From JBLKSS01 sp047607725 (GTDB lineage: Bacteria > Pseudomonadota > Gammaproteobacteria > Enterobacterales > Enterobacteriaceae), in NCBI RefSeq assembly GCF_047607725.1, contig NZ_JBLKSS010000083.1, positions 1 to 16,581 on the forward strand: a stretch of 16,581 bases of DNA, given 5' to 3'. The notes beneath the pieces are model-generated. The model did no database searches and was not told the DNA's origin. It saw only the letters and a program-made list of their open reading frames with translations. Positions 7,100 to 15,494 of the stretch are shown here, in pieces; positions within the stretch are counted from its first letter, which is position 1; every line of letters starts with the position of its first letter. Position numbers and translations under genes: made by a program.

Positions 7100-8532
7100 C
7101 GGCGACCCTGTGATGATCGACACTGCTCAGGAGCCTCCGCTCTCCCGCCTGTTTTCCAACCGTGTGATCACCCGCTATCCGGCTTTCGAGGAATTCTACG
7201 GCATGGAAGAGGCTATCGAGCAAATCGTTTCTTATTTGAAGCATGCGGCCTAGGGGCTGGAAGAGAAGAAGCAAATCCTATACTTGCTCGGTCCGGTAGG
7301 CGGCGGGAAGTCGTCGCTGGCGGAGCGCCTGAAATCCCTCATGCAGCGGGTTCCCATCTATGTGCTCAGCGCCAACGGCGAGCGCAGCTCGGTGGACGAC
7401 CATCCCTTATGCCTGTTTAACCCGCAGGAGGACGCGCATATTCTCGAGAAAGAATACGGCATCCCCCGGCGCTATCTCGGTACCATCATGTCGCCCTGGG
7501 CCGCCAAACGGCTGCACGAGTTCGGCGGCGATATTACCCGCTTTAAAGTCGTCAAGGTCTGGCCGTCGATTCTTGAGCAGATAGCCATCGCGAAAACCGA
7601 ACCCGGCGATGAAAATAACCAGGATATTTCCGCGCGGGTGGGCAAAGTGGACATTCGTAAACTGGAGGACCACGCCCAGAACGATCCCGACGCCTACGGT
7701 TATTCCGGCGCGCTGTGCCGCGCCAACCAGGGGGTGATGGAATTCGTCGAGATGTTCGTACGACGGCGAAAGCCTGAAGGATACCGATCCAAAAGCTAAG
7801 TCATATCAGGAGTACCGCGACTACGCCGGCGTCGATGAAGGGATGAACGGCCTGTCCACCCGCTTCGCCTTTAAGATTTTTTCGCGGGTGTTCTATTTCG
7901 ATCATACCGAAGTGGCGGCCAACCCGGTGCATCTGTTCTACGTTTTGGAACAGCAGATTGAGCGTGAGCAATTCCCGCAGGATGTGGCGGAAAAATACCT
8001 GGAACATCTGAAGGGTTACCTTATTCCGAAATATGCCTAGTTCATCGGCAAGGAAATTCAGACCGCCTATCTGGAATCCTATTCAGAATATGGTCAAAAT
8101 ATTTTCGACCGCTATGTGACCTACGCCGATTTCTGGATCCAGGACCAGGAATACCGCGATCCGAATACCGGGCAGCTGTTCGACCGCGAAGCGCTGAACG
8201 CCGAGCTGGAGAAAATCGAAAAGCCGGCCGGCATCAGCAATCCAAAGAATTTTCGTAACGAAATCGTCAATTTCGTCCTGTGCGCCCGCGCCAGCAACAA
8301 CGGCCGCAATCCGAACTGGACCAGCTATGAGAAGCTGCGTGTCGTTATTGAGAAAAAGATGTTCTCCAATACCGAAGAGCTGCTGCCGGTTATCTCATTC
8401 AATGCGAAAACGTCCACGGATGAGCAGAAAAAACATGACTACTTTGTGGATCGTATGATGGAAAAGGGATATACACGTAAACAGGTGCGCCTGTTATGCG
8501 AATGGTATCTACGGGTAAGGAAATCGTCGTAA
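7092..8532 (+). pseudogene. yeaG: serine protein kinase YeaG (PrkA family), multiply broken
   Basis: YeaG is a PrkA-type AAA+ serine kinase of ~644 residues tied to starvation and stress responses in E. coli. Homology starts at codon ~45 (AAIGDPVMIDTAQEP at 7092); the first ~43 codons are lost at the mipA junction. Damage downstream: TAG at 7251-7253 where a glutamine codon is expected (KHAA-stop-GLEEKKQ); an internal deletion of about 120 codons at ~7757, joining FVEMF to YDGESLKD with a frame change; and TAG at 8038-8040 where a glutamate is expected (KYA-stop-FIGKE). The Walker A motif GPVGGGKSS near 7293-7319 remains, but the deletion removes much of the ATPase core after it. The C-terminal kinase region (YVTYADFWIQDQEYRDP to YLRVRKSS) is otherwise well conserved. 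It leads into yeaH, 36 bp away. Confidence 0.95.
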
Positions 8533-8568
8533 TACACGACGCGTAGACACTGTCGTCCAGAGGATATA

Positions 8569-9837
8569 ATGGCCTATTTTATTGACCGACGACTTAACGG
8601 CAAAAACAAGAGCATGGCCAACCGCCAGCGTTTCTTGCGCCGTTATAAGTCTCAAATTAAAAGTTGATTGCAGGGGCCATCAATAAGCGTTCGATTACCG
8701 ATGTGGAAAGCGGGGAATCGGTGTCGATTCCCAATACCGACATCAATGAACCCATCTTTCATCAGGGCCGGGGAGGCATGCGCCATCGGGTGCATCCCGG
8801 CAACGACCATTTTGTGCAAAACGATCGCATCGAGCGGCCGCCTTCGGGAGGGGGCGGCGGCGGTCAGGGCAATGCCAGCCAGGACGGCGAAGGGGAAGAT
8901 GAATTTGTTTTTCAGATTTCCAAGGATGAATATCTGGATCTGCTGTTTGAAAATCTGGCGCTGCCCAACCTGCAGAAAAACCAGCATAAGCAGCTAAACG
9001 AATACAAAACGCATCGCTCTGGCTACACGTCAACCGGAGTGCCGGCCAACATTAGCGTGGTTCGTTCGCTGCAGAATTCACTGGTCCGGCGCACCGCCAT
9101 GACCGCCGGGAAGCGGCGTGCCATCCGCCTGCTGGAGGCCGAGCTCGATAGGCTGGCCAACAGTGAACCGGTGCAGTTGCTGGAGCAAGAAAAGATCCGG
9201 CGCGAAATTGCGGAACTGCGCCAGAAAATCGATCGGGTGCCGTTCATCGATACCTTCGATTTACGCTATAAAAACTTTGAGCGTCGTCCAGAACCGTCCA
9301 GCCTGGCGGTGATGTTCTGTTTGATGGACGTTTCCGGCTCGATGGATCAGGTCACCAAGGATATGGCGAAACGTTTTTATATTTTGCTGTATCTGTTCCT
9401 GAGCCGCACCTACAAAAACGTGGATGTGGTCTATATCCGGCACCATACCCAGGCAAAAGAGGTGGATGAGCATGAGTTTTTCTATTCTCAGGAAACCGGC
9501 GGCACCATTGTCTCGAGCGCACTGAAGCTCATGGAAGAGGTCATCAAGGCGCGTTACGACCCGAATCAATGGAATATCTACGCCGCGCAGGCGTCGGACG
9601 GCGACAACTGGGCGGACGACTCCCCCCTGTGCCATGATCTGTTGGCTAATCATCTGCTGCCGATGGTGCGACAGCTATATTGAAATCACCCGCCGGGCGC
9701 ATCAGACGCTGTGGCGTGAATACGAAGACCTGCAGGCGCGATTCGACAACTTCGCCATGCAGCATATTCGCGATCAGGAGGATATTTACCCCGTGTTCCG
9801 AGAATTGTTCCAAAAACAACTCAATGAGAGACGCTAA
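8569..9837 (+). pseudogene. yeaH: DUF444 (von Willebrand A-like) protein YeaH, two frameshifts
   Basis: YeaH is the conserved partner encoded next to YeaG; its exact biochemical role is not established. The ATG at 8569 follows GAGGATAT and reads AYFIDRRLNGKNKSMANRQ, then stops at TGA 8662-8664. One missing T in AAAAGTTGATTG moves homology to another frame (IAGAINKRSITDVESGE). That frame runs to TGA 9680-9682; there MVRQLY ends it, and SYIEITRRAHQTLWREYEDLQ continues in a third frame to the stop at 9835-9837. The second break fits loss of about five bases (two tyrosine codons expected between VR and SYIE). The MIDAS-like motif MDVSGSMD near 9325-9348 and the tract ETGGTIVSSAL are intact. Together with yeaG the whole module is dead. 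Confidence 0.94.
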
Positions 9838-9846
9838 TATTTCCCT

Positions 9847-9881
9847 AAACAGCCAGCCCGGTCCGACTGGCTGTTTATTCT
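9847..9881 (+). terminator. terminator after yeaH
   Basis: AAACAGCCAG (9847-9856) and CTGGCTGTTT (9867-9876) form a perfect 10-bp stem with a 10-base loop, followed by a T-rich tail (ATTCTTGTT). It starts 10 bp after the yeaH stop and is the expected end of the yeaG-yeaH transcript. Confidence 0.8.
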
Positions 9882-10619
9882 TGTTGCGTTTCACCGCCGC
9901 CTGACTCGAACCCTGCCCAGGCAACGCCCCTTCCATGGCCCTCCAGCAAATGATTATCAGGCGATATTGCCCGGCGGACTCCCGTTCTCGACGTTCAATT
10001 CTTTGAGACTGCGCGAAAATCAACTGGCCGCTGGCGCTAGGCCGGCAACTGCCGACGTTCCACCGTGCCGCCACGGGTCGACAGCGTCGAAAATGACGCT
10101 TTTTGAAGGCTCATCGGAATTTACTTTCATATAAAATTATTAACTATATCGCATAATTAACTGGCTATCGTCCTGGCAGGGGCCACGCCACACGGCCACT
10201 GTGTTGCGTCACCGCGGCGGCGCAACGGCGCTCTCCCCTAGGCAGGCGCGAACGGCGACGGACGGCCAACCCGGTTATGCAGGAGTAAAAAGGCATTTTC
10301 GGCCCGTTATGACAAAAAAAGCGCTTAAACGCCTTAAAAGAGATAAATACGAAAAAAACGACTTTTTTGTTGAGAATAAAAAGGGTAGTTTAATCGAGTA
10401 CCGGCCAGGGATCTGCCGGACCAGGTTTCCCGCCTCCCCCGCATCCGTCGCGGGCTCCGACGGACGACACGCCGGCAGTATGGTGAACTTCCCTCCCCTT
10501 TTCAGGTCATGGTGCCGACGCTTTCAGCCAGACAGTCACGGTAGGCATTTTGGGTCACAACGCCTCTGCGGGATAGGCAGAGACAGAGTATGAAATAAAA
10601 AATCAAAAGGAGACCGCGT
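9882..10619. other. gene-free stretch between yeaH and cvrA
   Basis: I recognise no gene here. An open frame at 10201-10593 on the plus strand (130 codons) has no ribosome-binding site and no familiar motif; an internal stretch from 10309 (MTKKALKRLKRDKYEKNDFF) is lysine-rich and AT-rich. On the minus strand a 25-codon frame from 10114 (MSLQKASFSTLSTRGGTVE) ends in TAG and could be a relic. AT-rich patches lie at 10115-10160 and 10310-10390. A small hairpin (CTCTGC 10564-10569 with GCAGAG 10577-10582) sits in the presumed cvrA leader. This is probably eroded DNA at a rearrangement point, because yeaH and cvrA are not neighbours in E. coli. Confidence 0.6.
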
Positions 10620-12350
10620 TTGGACAGCAGCACCATTATAAGTTTGTTTATTATCGGTTCGATATTGGTGGGGGGGAGTATCCTGCTCAGCTCCTTTTCC
10701 TCACGTCTTGGCATCCCTATTCTGGTGATTTTTCTGGCCATTGGCATGTTGGCGGGGATAGATGGCCTGGGCGGCATCGCGTTTGATAACTATCCCGTGG
10801 CGTATCTTATCAGTAACCTGGCGCTGGCGGTAATTCTGCTCGATGGCGGTATGCGTACCCACGCCACCGCCTTTCGCGTTGCGCTCTGGCCGTCATTGTC
10901 GCTGGCGACGGTGGGGGTCATCATCACCGCCGGATTGACCGGCCTGGCCGCGGCCTGGCTGTTTGGACTGGATATGATTGAAGGCATGCTCATCGGCGCC
11001 ATCGTCGGTTCCACCGACGCCGCGGCGGTGTTTTCGCTCTTAGGCGACAAAGGCTTAAACGAACGTGTCACCTCCACGCTTGAGATTGAATCGGGCAGTA
11101 ATGATCCGATGGCGGTGTTTTTGACCATAACGCTTATCGCCATGATTCAAAACGGGCAAACCCACTTTGATTGGCTGTTTTTAGTGTATCTTATCCGCGA
11201 ATTCGGCCTGGGTGTCGTCATGGGCCTGGGCGGCGGCTGGCTGTTGCAGCAGGTGATCAACCGCATCTCGCTGGCCAACGGGTTATATCCGCTGCTGGCG
11301 GTGAGCGGCGGCATTATGATTTTCGCTCTGACCACGGTGCTGGAAGGCAGCGGCATTCTGGCGGTTTATTTGTGCGGCTTTGTTCTGGGCAACCGGCCGA
11401 TACGCAACCGATACGGTATTTTACAAACGTTTGACGGCATGGCCTGGCTCAGCCAGATCTGCATGTTTTTGGTGTTGGGACTTTTAGTCACGCCCAGCGA
11501 CTTATGGATGATCGCCATTCCGGCGCTCGTCTTGTCGCTGTGGCTGATGCTGGTAGCGCGTCCGCTGTCGATTTTTGTCGGTCTGCTGCCATTTCGCAAC
11601 TACACCACCCGCGAGCGGTTTTTTCTCTCCTGGGTCGGCCTCCGCGGCGCGGTACCGATCATCTTGGCGGTATTTCCGATGATGGCGGGCCTGGACAACG
11701 CGCGGCTCTATTTTAATGTGGCGTTCTTTATCGTCCTTATTTCCCTGCTGCTGCAGGGCACCTCGCTGGGCTTCGCCGCACGCCTGGCGAAAGTGGTTGT
11801 GCCGCCGACCGCGTCGCCCATTTCCCGCGTGGGGATGGATATCCATCCGGAAAACCCCTGGGAGCAGTTTATCTATCAGCTGGGAGATGAAAACTGGTGC
11901 GTGGGCGCGGCGCTGCGCGATCTGAAAATGCCCCGCCATACGCGCATCGCCGCGTTATTTCACGACAATGTGCTGCTTCACCCTACCGCCAACACCCGGC
12001 TGCGCGAAGGGGATGTGCTTTGCGTCATCGGTCGGGAGCGCGATTTGCCCGCATTGGGCAGGCTGTTCAGCCAATCGCCACCTGTCGCGCTGGATCAGCG
12101 TTTCTTCGGGGATTTTATACTGGAAGCCGATGCCCGCTTGCGCGATGTTTCCTCTATCTACGGCCTGGAATTCGCCGGCGAAGTGGATGGCGAGCTGACG
12201 CTTGGCCAGTTTGTCATGGCGTTGCTGGGCGGGGGCGAGCCGGTGGTCGGTGATAATGTGGTGGCGGAAGGCGTTGTCTGGACTATCGCGGAAAAAGACG
12301 AGCACCAGGTCAGCAAAATCGGTATCAAGATTGCCGATGAAACGGCATGA
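10620..12350 (+). CDS. cvrA: K+(Na+)/H+ antiporter NhaP2 (CvrA)
   Basis: An inner-membrane CPA1-family antiporter exchanging potassium (or sodium) for protons, linked to cell-volume control. The frame is intact, 576 residues against 578 in E. coli. It begins at TTG 10620 with a good ribosome-binding site (AGGAGA, ~7 bp upstream), and MDSSTIISLFIIGSIL aligns with residue 1 of the family. About 12 hydrophobic segments fill residues ~5-390; conserved antiporter motifs are LLDGGMRT, GSTDAAAVFSLLG and ESGSNDPMAVF. The C-terminal ~180 residues form a cytosolic TrkA-C-like regulatory part (ALRDLKMPRHTRIAALF... REGDVLCVIGRERDLPALG) and a family-specific domain. In E. coli it sits next to dadX; here two genes lie between. 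No clear terminator was seen in 12351-12494. Confidence 0.96.
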   Translation: MDSSTIISLFIIGSILVGGSILLSSFSSRLGIPILVIFLAIGMLAGIDGLGGIAFDNYPVAYLISNLALAVILLDGGMRTHATAFRVALWPSLSLATVGVIITAGLTGLAAAWLFGLDMIEGMLIGAIVGSTDAAAVFSLLGDKGLNERVTSTLEIESGSNDPMAVFLTITLIAMIQNGQTHFDWLFLVYLIREFGLGVVMGLGGGWLLQQVINRISLANGLYPLLAVSGGIMIFALTTVLEGSGILAVYLCGFVLGNRPIRNRYGILQTFDGMAWLSQICMFLVLGLLVTPSDLWMIAIPALVLSLWLMLVARPLSIFVGLLPFRNYTTRERFFLSWVGLRGAVPIILAVFPMMAGLDNARLYFNVAFFIVLISLLLQGTSLGFAARLAKVVVPPTASPISRVGMDIHPENPWEQFIYQLGDENWCVGAALRDLKMPRHTRIAALFHDNVLLHPTANTRLREGDVLCVIGRERDLPALGRLFSQSPPVALDQRFFGDFILEADARLRDVSSIYGLEFAGEVDGELTLGQFVMALLGGGEPVVGDNVVAEGVVWTIAEKDEHQVSKIGIKIADETA

Positions 12351-12494
12351 AGCAGCAGCCGCACGCTCGAGGTCGGCGCGAAGGTCTTCGGCCTGGAGGA
12401 ATAACGCCGGCGCTCACCAGAGCGTAAAAAAGCGCGAACGGTTAAACGTCTGCGGCCGGCACGCCGCCGTCTTCCCGCGCACCGCTTAGGGCGT

Positions 12495-12941
12495 TCATTC
12501 GTCGCCGGTCAGGTTCGCGCTATAGACCTTCTCGAGCACCCGCATGGCCACCTGCATATCCCGCATATCCCGGGCATCGACATCCTCAAGGATCTCCTTA
12601 CCCAGAGCATCCGCTTCCGTGCGCACTTTCTCATACAGCGCTTTCCCCTCATCGGTGACCACCAGCAGCTTTTTACGCCGGTCGGACGGGGTGGGGATGC
12701 GCAGTACCAGACCGATTTTGACCAGGCGGTCCACCATCGTCACCACCGTTGCACCTTCAACGCCCAGCCGCTGCGCCAGTTCGCTTTGCGACAGCGGTGA
12801 TTCCGCGCCGGCAATAGCCGCCACCGCCACCCAGCTCGCCTGACTCAGACCCAAGTATTTCAGGTGCCGGTCAATTGCCATGCGCAGCGCACGCGAGGTC
12901 AAATGCAACATTTTTGAAAAATTTTTATATTCAGTATTCAT
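12495..12941 (-). CDS. MarR-family transcriptional regulator
   Basis: A 148-residue winged-helix regulator starting at the ATG 12941 (MNTEYKNFSKMLHLTSRALR). The DNA-binding region is SQSELAQRLGVEGATVVTMVDRLVKIGLVLR (~residues 51-81), followed by the wing with the MarR signature PSDRRKKLLVVTDEGKAL. Helical N- and C-terminal ends form the usual dimer interface. An in-frame GTG at 12983 would add 14 residues; neither start has a strong ribosome-binding site. The gene diverges from an MFS efflux gene across a ~220-bp gap, a layout in which MarR proteins commonly repress themselves and the pump, releasing on binding a small aromatic ligand. It is not the SlyA orthologue by sequence as I remember it. 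The frame is intact. The ligand is unknown. Confidence 0.9.
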   Translation of the reverse strand: MNTEYKNFSKMLHLTSRALRMAIDRHLKYLGLSQASWVAVAAIAGAESPLSQSELAQRLGVEGATVVTMVDRLVKIGLVLRIPTPSDRRKKLLVVTDEGKALYEKVRTEADALGKEILEDVDARDMRDMQVAMRVLEKVYSANLTGDE

Positions 12942-13160
12942 CAGCCGTATCAGGTAAAGACACTCTATGTTAAAAATTATCACACATTGATTACGAAGAC
13001 CAATGACTCACGCGTTGTCGGACAAAGAAATGATGCCTCGCCAATCATGCATATCAATTCATCGTTATCAGACGAATAAATTACCATAACAGCATTCAAT
13101 GCTTTATTTACCGGGCAACTATCATTATGCTTGCCATCCCTTCATGGCGTGCGCGTGTAA
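12942..13160. promoter_or_regulatory. shared regulatory gap between the MarR gene and the MFS gene
   Basis: This AT-rich gap separates the divergent regulator and transporter and should hold both promoters and the operator. AGCATTCAATGCT at 13091-13103 is a perfect palindrome of two 6-base arms around one base, a plausible but unproven half-site pair for a MarR dimer. I could not assign -35 and -10 elements with confidence. Confidence 0.35.
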
Positions 13161-14345
13161 ATGCAAAAGTTTCTTTTCCTCCTATTACTGCTGGTATTAC
13201 TGGGTCCGCTGGGCATCGATCTTTATCTACCCGTTATCCCCCTCATCGCCCGCGGTCTCCAGACCGACGAATCACTCATCCAGTCAACTATTCCGCTCTT
13301 TATTGGCGTCATGGGCCTCGGGCAACTTATTACCGGACCGCTAGTAGACTATTTTGGACGCCGTCCGCTGGCGCTGGCCGGAGTAGCGCTGTATGGCGCA
13401 GGCGCCCTTCTGGCGGCGGCGGCGACCCTTCCTTGGCTCTTCGTTCTGTCGCGGGTACTGCAGGGGCTGGCGGTGTGCTGTACTACCGTGGCATTATTCA
13501 GCTGCGTGCGCGACAGACTGGACGGTGACGATGCGGCTCGCGCTTTCAGTTTTCTTAATGGCACACTGAATATAGTGCCGGCGCTGGCGCCGATGGCGGG
13601 CGGTCTACTGGCGGCCGGTTTCGGCTGGCGCGCGCCATTTTGGGCCTTAGCCGCCTATTCGCTGCTGGTCGGGATATTGACAGCGGTAGGCCTGGCTGAA
13701 ACGCGTCCTGCGGGTACCCGGGCGTCAACCACGCGGCCGTTTGTCCGCTACTGGCAGATAGCGACCCAACGCCGTTTTATTCTGTTCGCGCTGGTGAATA
13801 CGGGCGCCATGGCGATGGCGTTGACCTACGTTTCTTTGTCGTCACAGGTCCTGATGGGCGAAGGCGGCCTTACGCCGCTGGGCTTTTCGATGGTATTTGG
13901 CGCGAACGAGTTTTGGATCATGCTGGCGAGCGTTATCGCCAATCGGGTGATTCGCAAAATGGGACGCCCCGTTTGTCTGACGTTCGGCACGGTATTAATG
14001 GCGCTCGGTAGCCTGATGTTGCTGCTCAGCGTCACGGCGGCGCCGGCGAGCTGGCAGACCCATTGGCTGAGTTATATGTTACCCGTCGCCACCGCCTGTG
14101 CCGGACTGGCGTTTTTGATGGGAGCCGCCACCAGCTATGCGCTGGAGCCGTTCGCCGAAGAGGCGGGCGTGGCGTCAGCGCTGAATGGTTTTGTGCAGAT
14201 GGCCGGCGCGGCCGTGGTCAGCCTGTCGATGATGGCACTGCCGCTGGCGCCACGCCAGGTGCTGGCGCTGGTGATGCTATTGGGGGCAATATTTGCTTTC
14301 GCGCCCAGGCTGCGCGCGCCACGGTTGACCCGGTTGCGCCCGTAA
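13161..14345 (+). CDS. MFS drug efflux transporter, Bcr/CflA type (MdtL-like)
   Basis: A 394-residue inner-membrane protein with about 12 hydrophobic segments, the length of DHA1-type drug:proton antiporters. The N-terminus (GPLGIDLYLPVIPLIA) carries the Bcr/CflA-type D-Y-LP motif in TM1. Loop 2-3 has the MFS motif A (GPLVDYFGRRPLALAG), and TM5 has the antiporter-type LNGTLNIVPALAPMAGGLLAAGFGWR. Overall it resembles E. coli MdtL more than Bcr or YdhC, but orthology is not certain. The ATG at 13161 lacks a strong ribosome-binding site. The divergent MarR-family gene is its probable regulator. The end converges on dadX with 33 bp between stops and no clear terminator. The frame is intact. The substrate is unknown. 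Confidence 0.9.
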   Translation: MQKFLFLLLLLVLLGPLGIDLYLPVIPLIARGLQTDESLIQSTIPLFIGVMGLGQLITGPLVDYFGRRPLALAGVALYGAGALLAAAATLPWLFVLSRVLQGLAVCCTTVALFSCVRDRLDGDDAARAFSFLNGTLNIVPALAPMAGGLLAAGFGWRAPFWALAAYSLLVGILTAVGLAETRPAGTRASTTRPFVRYWQIATQRRFILFALVNTGAMAMALTYVSLSSQVLMGEGGLTPLGFSMVFGANEFWIMLASVIANRVIRKMGRPVCLTFGTVLMALGSLMLLLSVTAAPASWQTHWLSYMLPVATACAGLAFLMGAATSYALEPFAEEAGVASALNGFVQMAGAAVVSLSMMALPLAPRQVLALVMLLGAIFAFAPRLRAPRLTRLRP

Positions 14346-14378
14346 CATTCGCCCGTCATCGCGAGGCCGCGGCGTGGG

Positions 14379-15449
14379 TTAGCGGAGCTGGACCGTCACC
14401 CGCGGCGCCAGCGCGCTCATGAGTTCATAGCCCAGGGTACCGGCGGCGGCGGCCACCTCATCGATTTTGACGTGATTCCCCCAAAGTTCGACCTTAGCGC
14501 CGATGCGCGCCTGTGGACAAGGCTGCAAGTCCACCATAAGCATATCCATGGAAACCGCGCCCAGAGTGCGCGTTCTGACGCCGTCGACCCAAACCGGCGT
14601 CCCGGTGGGCGCGTGGCGCGGATAGCCATCGGCGTAACCGCAGGCGACGACCCCGACCCGCTGCGTCTCGCTTAGCCGGTGGCGACCGCCGTAACCGATG
14701 CGTCCCCCGGCGGGCACCGCCTGCACGGCAATCAGTTCGCTTTGCAACGTCATCACCGGCCGCAAACCGCTGGCGGCGATGTCTTGCCAGTCGCCGCTAG
14801 GGGAAGCGCCATAGAGAATAATGCCGGGCCGGACCCATTGCCCATGGGTCTTCGGATGCCACAACGTAGCGGCTGAATTCGCCAGACAGCGCGGGCCCAT
14901 CAGCCCATCGCCGGCGCACGCCACCACCGCCATTTGCGCCTCGACCCCTTCCGGCATGTCGGCATAAGCGAAATGGGTCATCAAAGTCAGCGTCGCCACC
15001 TGTTTTAGCTCACTCAGCGCTTGCCAGGCGTCGGGCAACGCCCGATCGCTGAAGCCCAGCCGATTCATGCCGCTGTTCAATTTGAGGTAAATGTCCAGCG
15101 GCACGCGCGGGGTCATGCGCCCCAGGGCGTCGATCTGCCAGTCGCTGTGTACGGCGGTGGTCAATCGATAACGATCGATTTCCTCTAAATCGGCCTGCTG
15201 AAAAAAACCTTCCAGCAGTAAAATGGGGCCGCGCCAGCCCTTCTCCCGCAGCACGACCGCCTCATTGAGATCCAGCAGCGCAAAACCGTCCGTTTGCTGC
15301 AACCCCTGCCAAACGGCGTTCAGACCATGGCCATAGCCATTGGCTTTGACCACCGACCACACGTGCGTTTGCGGCGCATGACGGCGGACAATGGTTAAAT
15401 TTGACGCCAGCGCAGCTAAATCCACCGTAGCGACAATCGGACGTGGCAT
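14379..15449 (-). CDS. dadX: alanine racemase, catabolic type (DadX)
   Basis: DadX interconverts L- and D-alanine using pyridoxal 5'-phosphate. The product is 356 residues, exactly the E. coli DadX length, and collinear with it. Lys35 in WSVVKANGYGHG binds the cofactor; Tyr253 in RIGYGGRH is the opposing catalytic base. Other conserved stretches are YLKLNSGMNRLGF, NSAATLWHP, RPGIILYGASPSG and GYADGYPRHAPTGTPV. The ATG at 15449 has a strong ribosome-binding site (AAGGAG). It lies 45 bp downstream of dadA on the same strand, as in the E. coli dadAX operon. Since dadA is broken and probably cut from its promoter by an insertion, dadX needs another transcription source. If no separate alr exists, it would be the sole supplier of D-alanine for peptidoglycan. 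Confidence 0.96.
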   Translation of the reverse strand: MPRPIVATVDLAALASNLTIVRRHAPQTHVWSVVKANGYGHGLNAVWQGLQQTDGFALLDLNEAVVLREKGWRGPILLLEGFFQQADLEEIDRYRLTTAVHSDWQIDALGRMTPRVPLDIYLKLNSGMNRLGFSDRALPDAWQALSELKQVATLTLMTHFAYADMPEGVEAQMAVVACAGDGLMGPRCLANSAATLWHPKTHGQWVRPGIILYGASPSGDWQDIAASGLRPVMTLQSELIAVQAVPAGGRIGYGGRHRLSETQRVGVVACGYADGYPRHAPTGTPVWVDGVRTRTLGAVSMDMLMVDLQPCPQARIGAKVELWGNHVKIDEVAAAAGTLGYELMSALAPRVTVQLR

Positions 15450-15469
15450 GAAAACAGCTCCTTACCTCT

Positions 15470-15494
15470 AAAGAAACGGCCGCGCGATGCGGCC
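15470..15494 (-). terminator. hairpin with T-rich tail between dadA and dadX
   Basis: GGCCGC (15478-15483) and GCGGCC (15489-15494) form a 6-bp all-GC stem with a 5-base loop directly after the dadA stop. On the minus strand it is followed by GTTTCTTTA. It resembles an intrinsic terminator and could lower dadX expression relative to dadA or protect the dadA 3' end; the dadX ribosome-binding site lies just beyond. Confidence 0.45.

Noticed and set aside
10201..10593. 130-codon plus-strand frame upstream of cvrA
   Set aside because: No ribosome-binding site, mixed composition along its length and no recognisable family; kept only as a note on the gene-free stretch.
12495..12941. Calling the MarR-family gene slyA
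   Set aside because: The sequence departs from the SlyA N-terminus and recognition helix as I remember them; family-level naming is safer.
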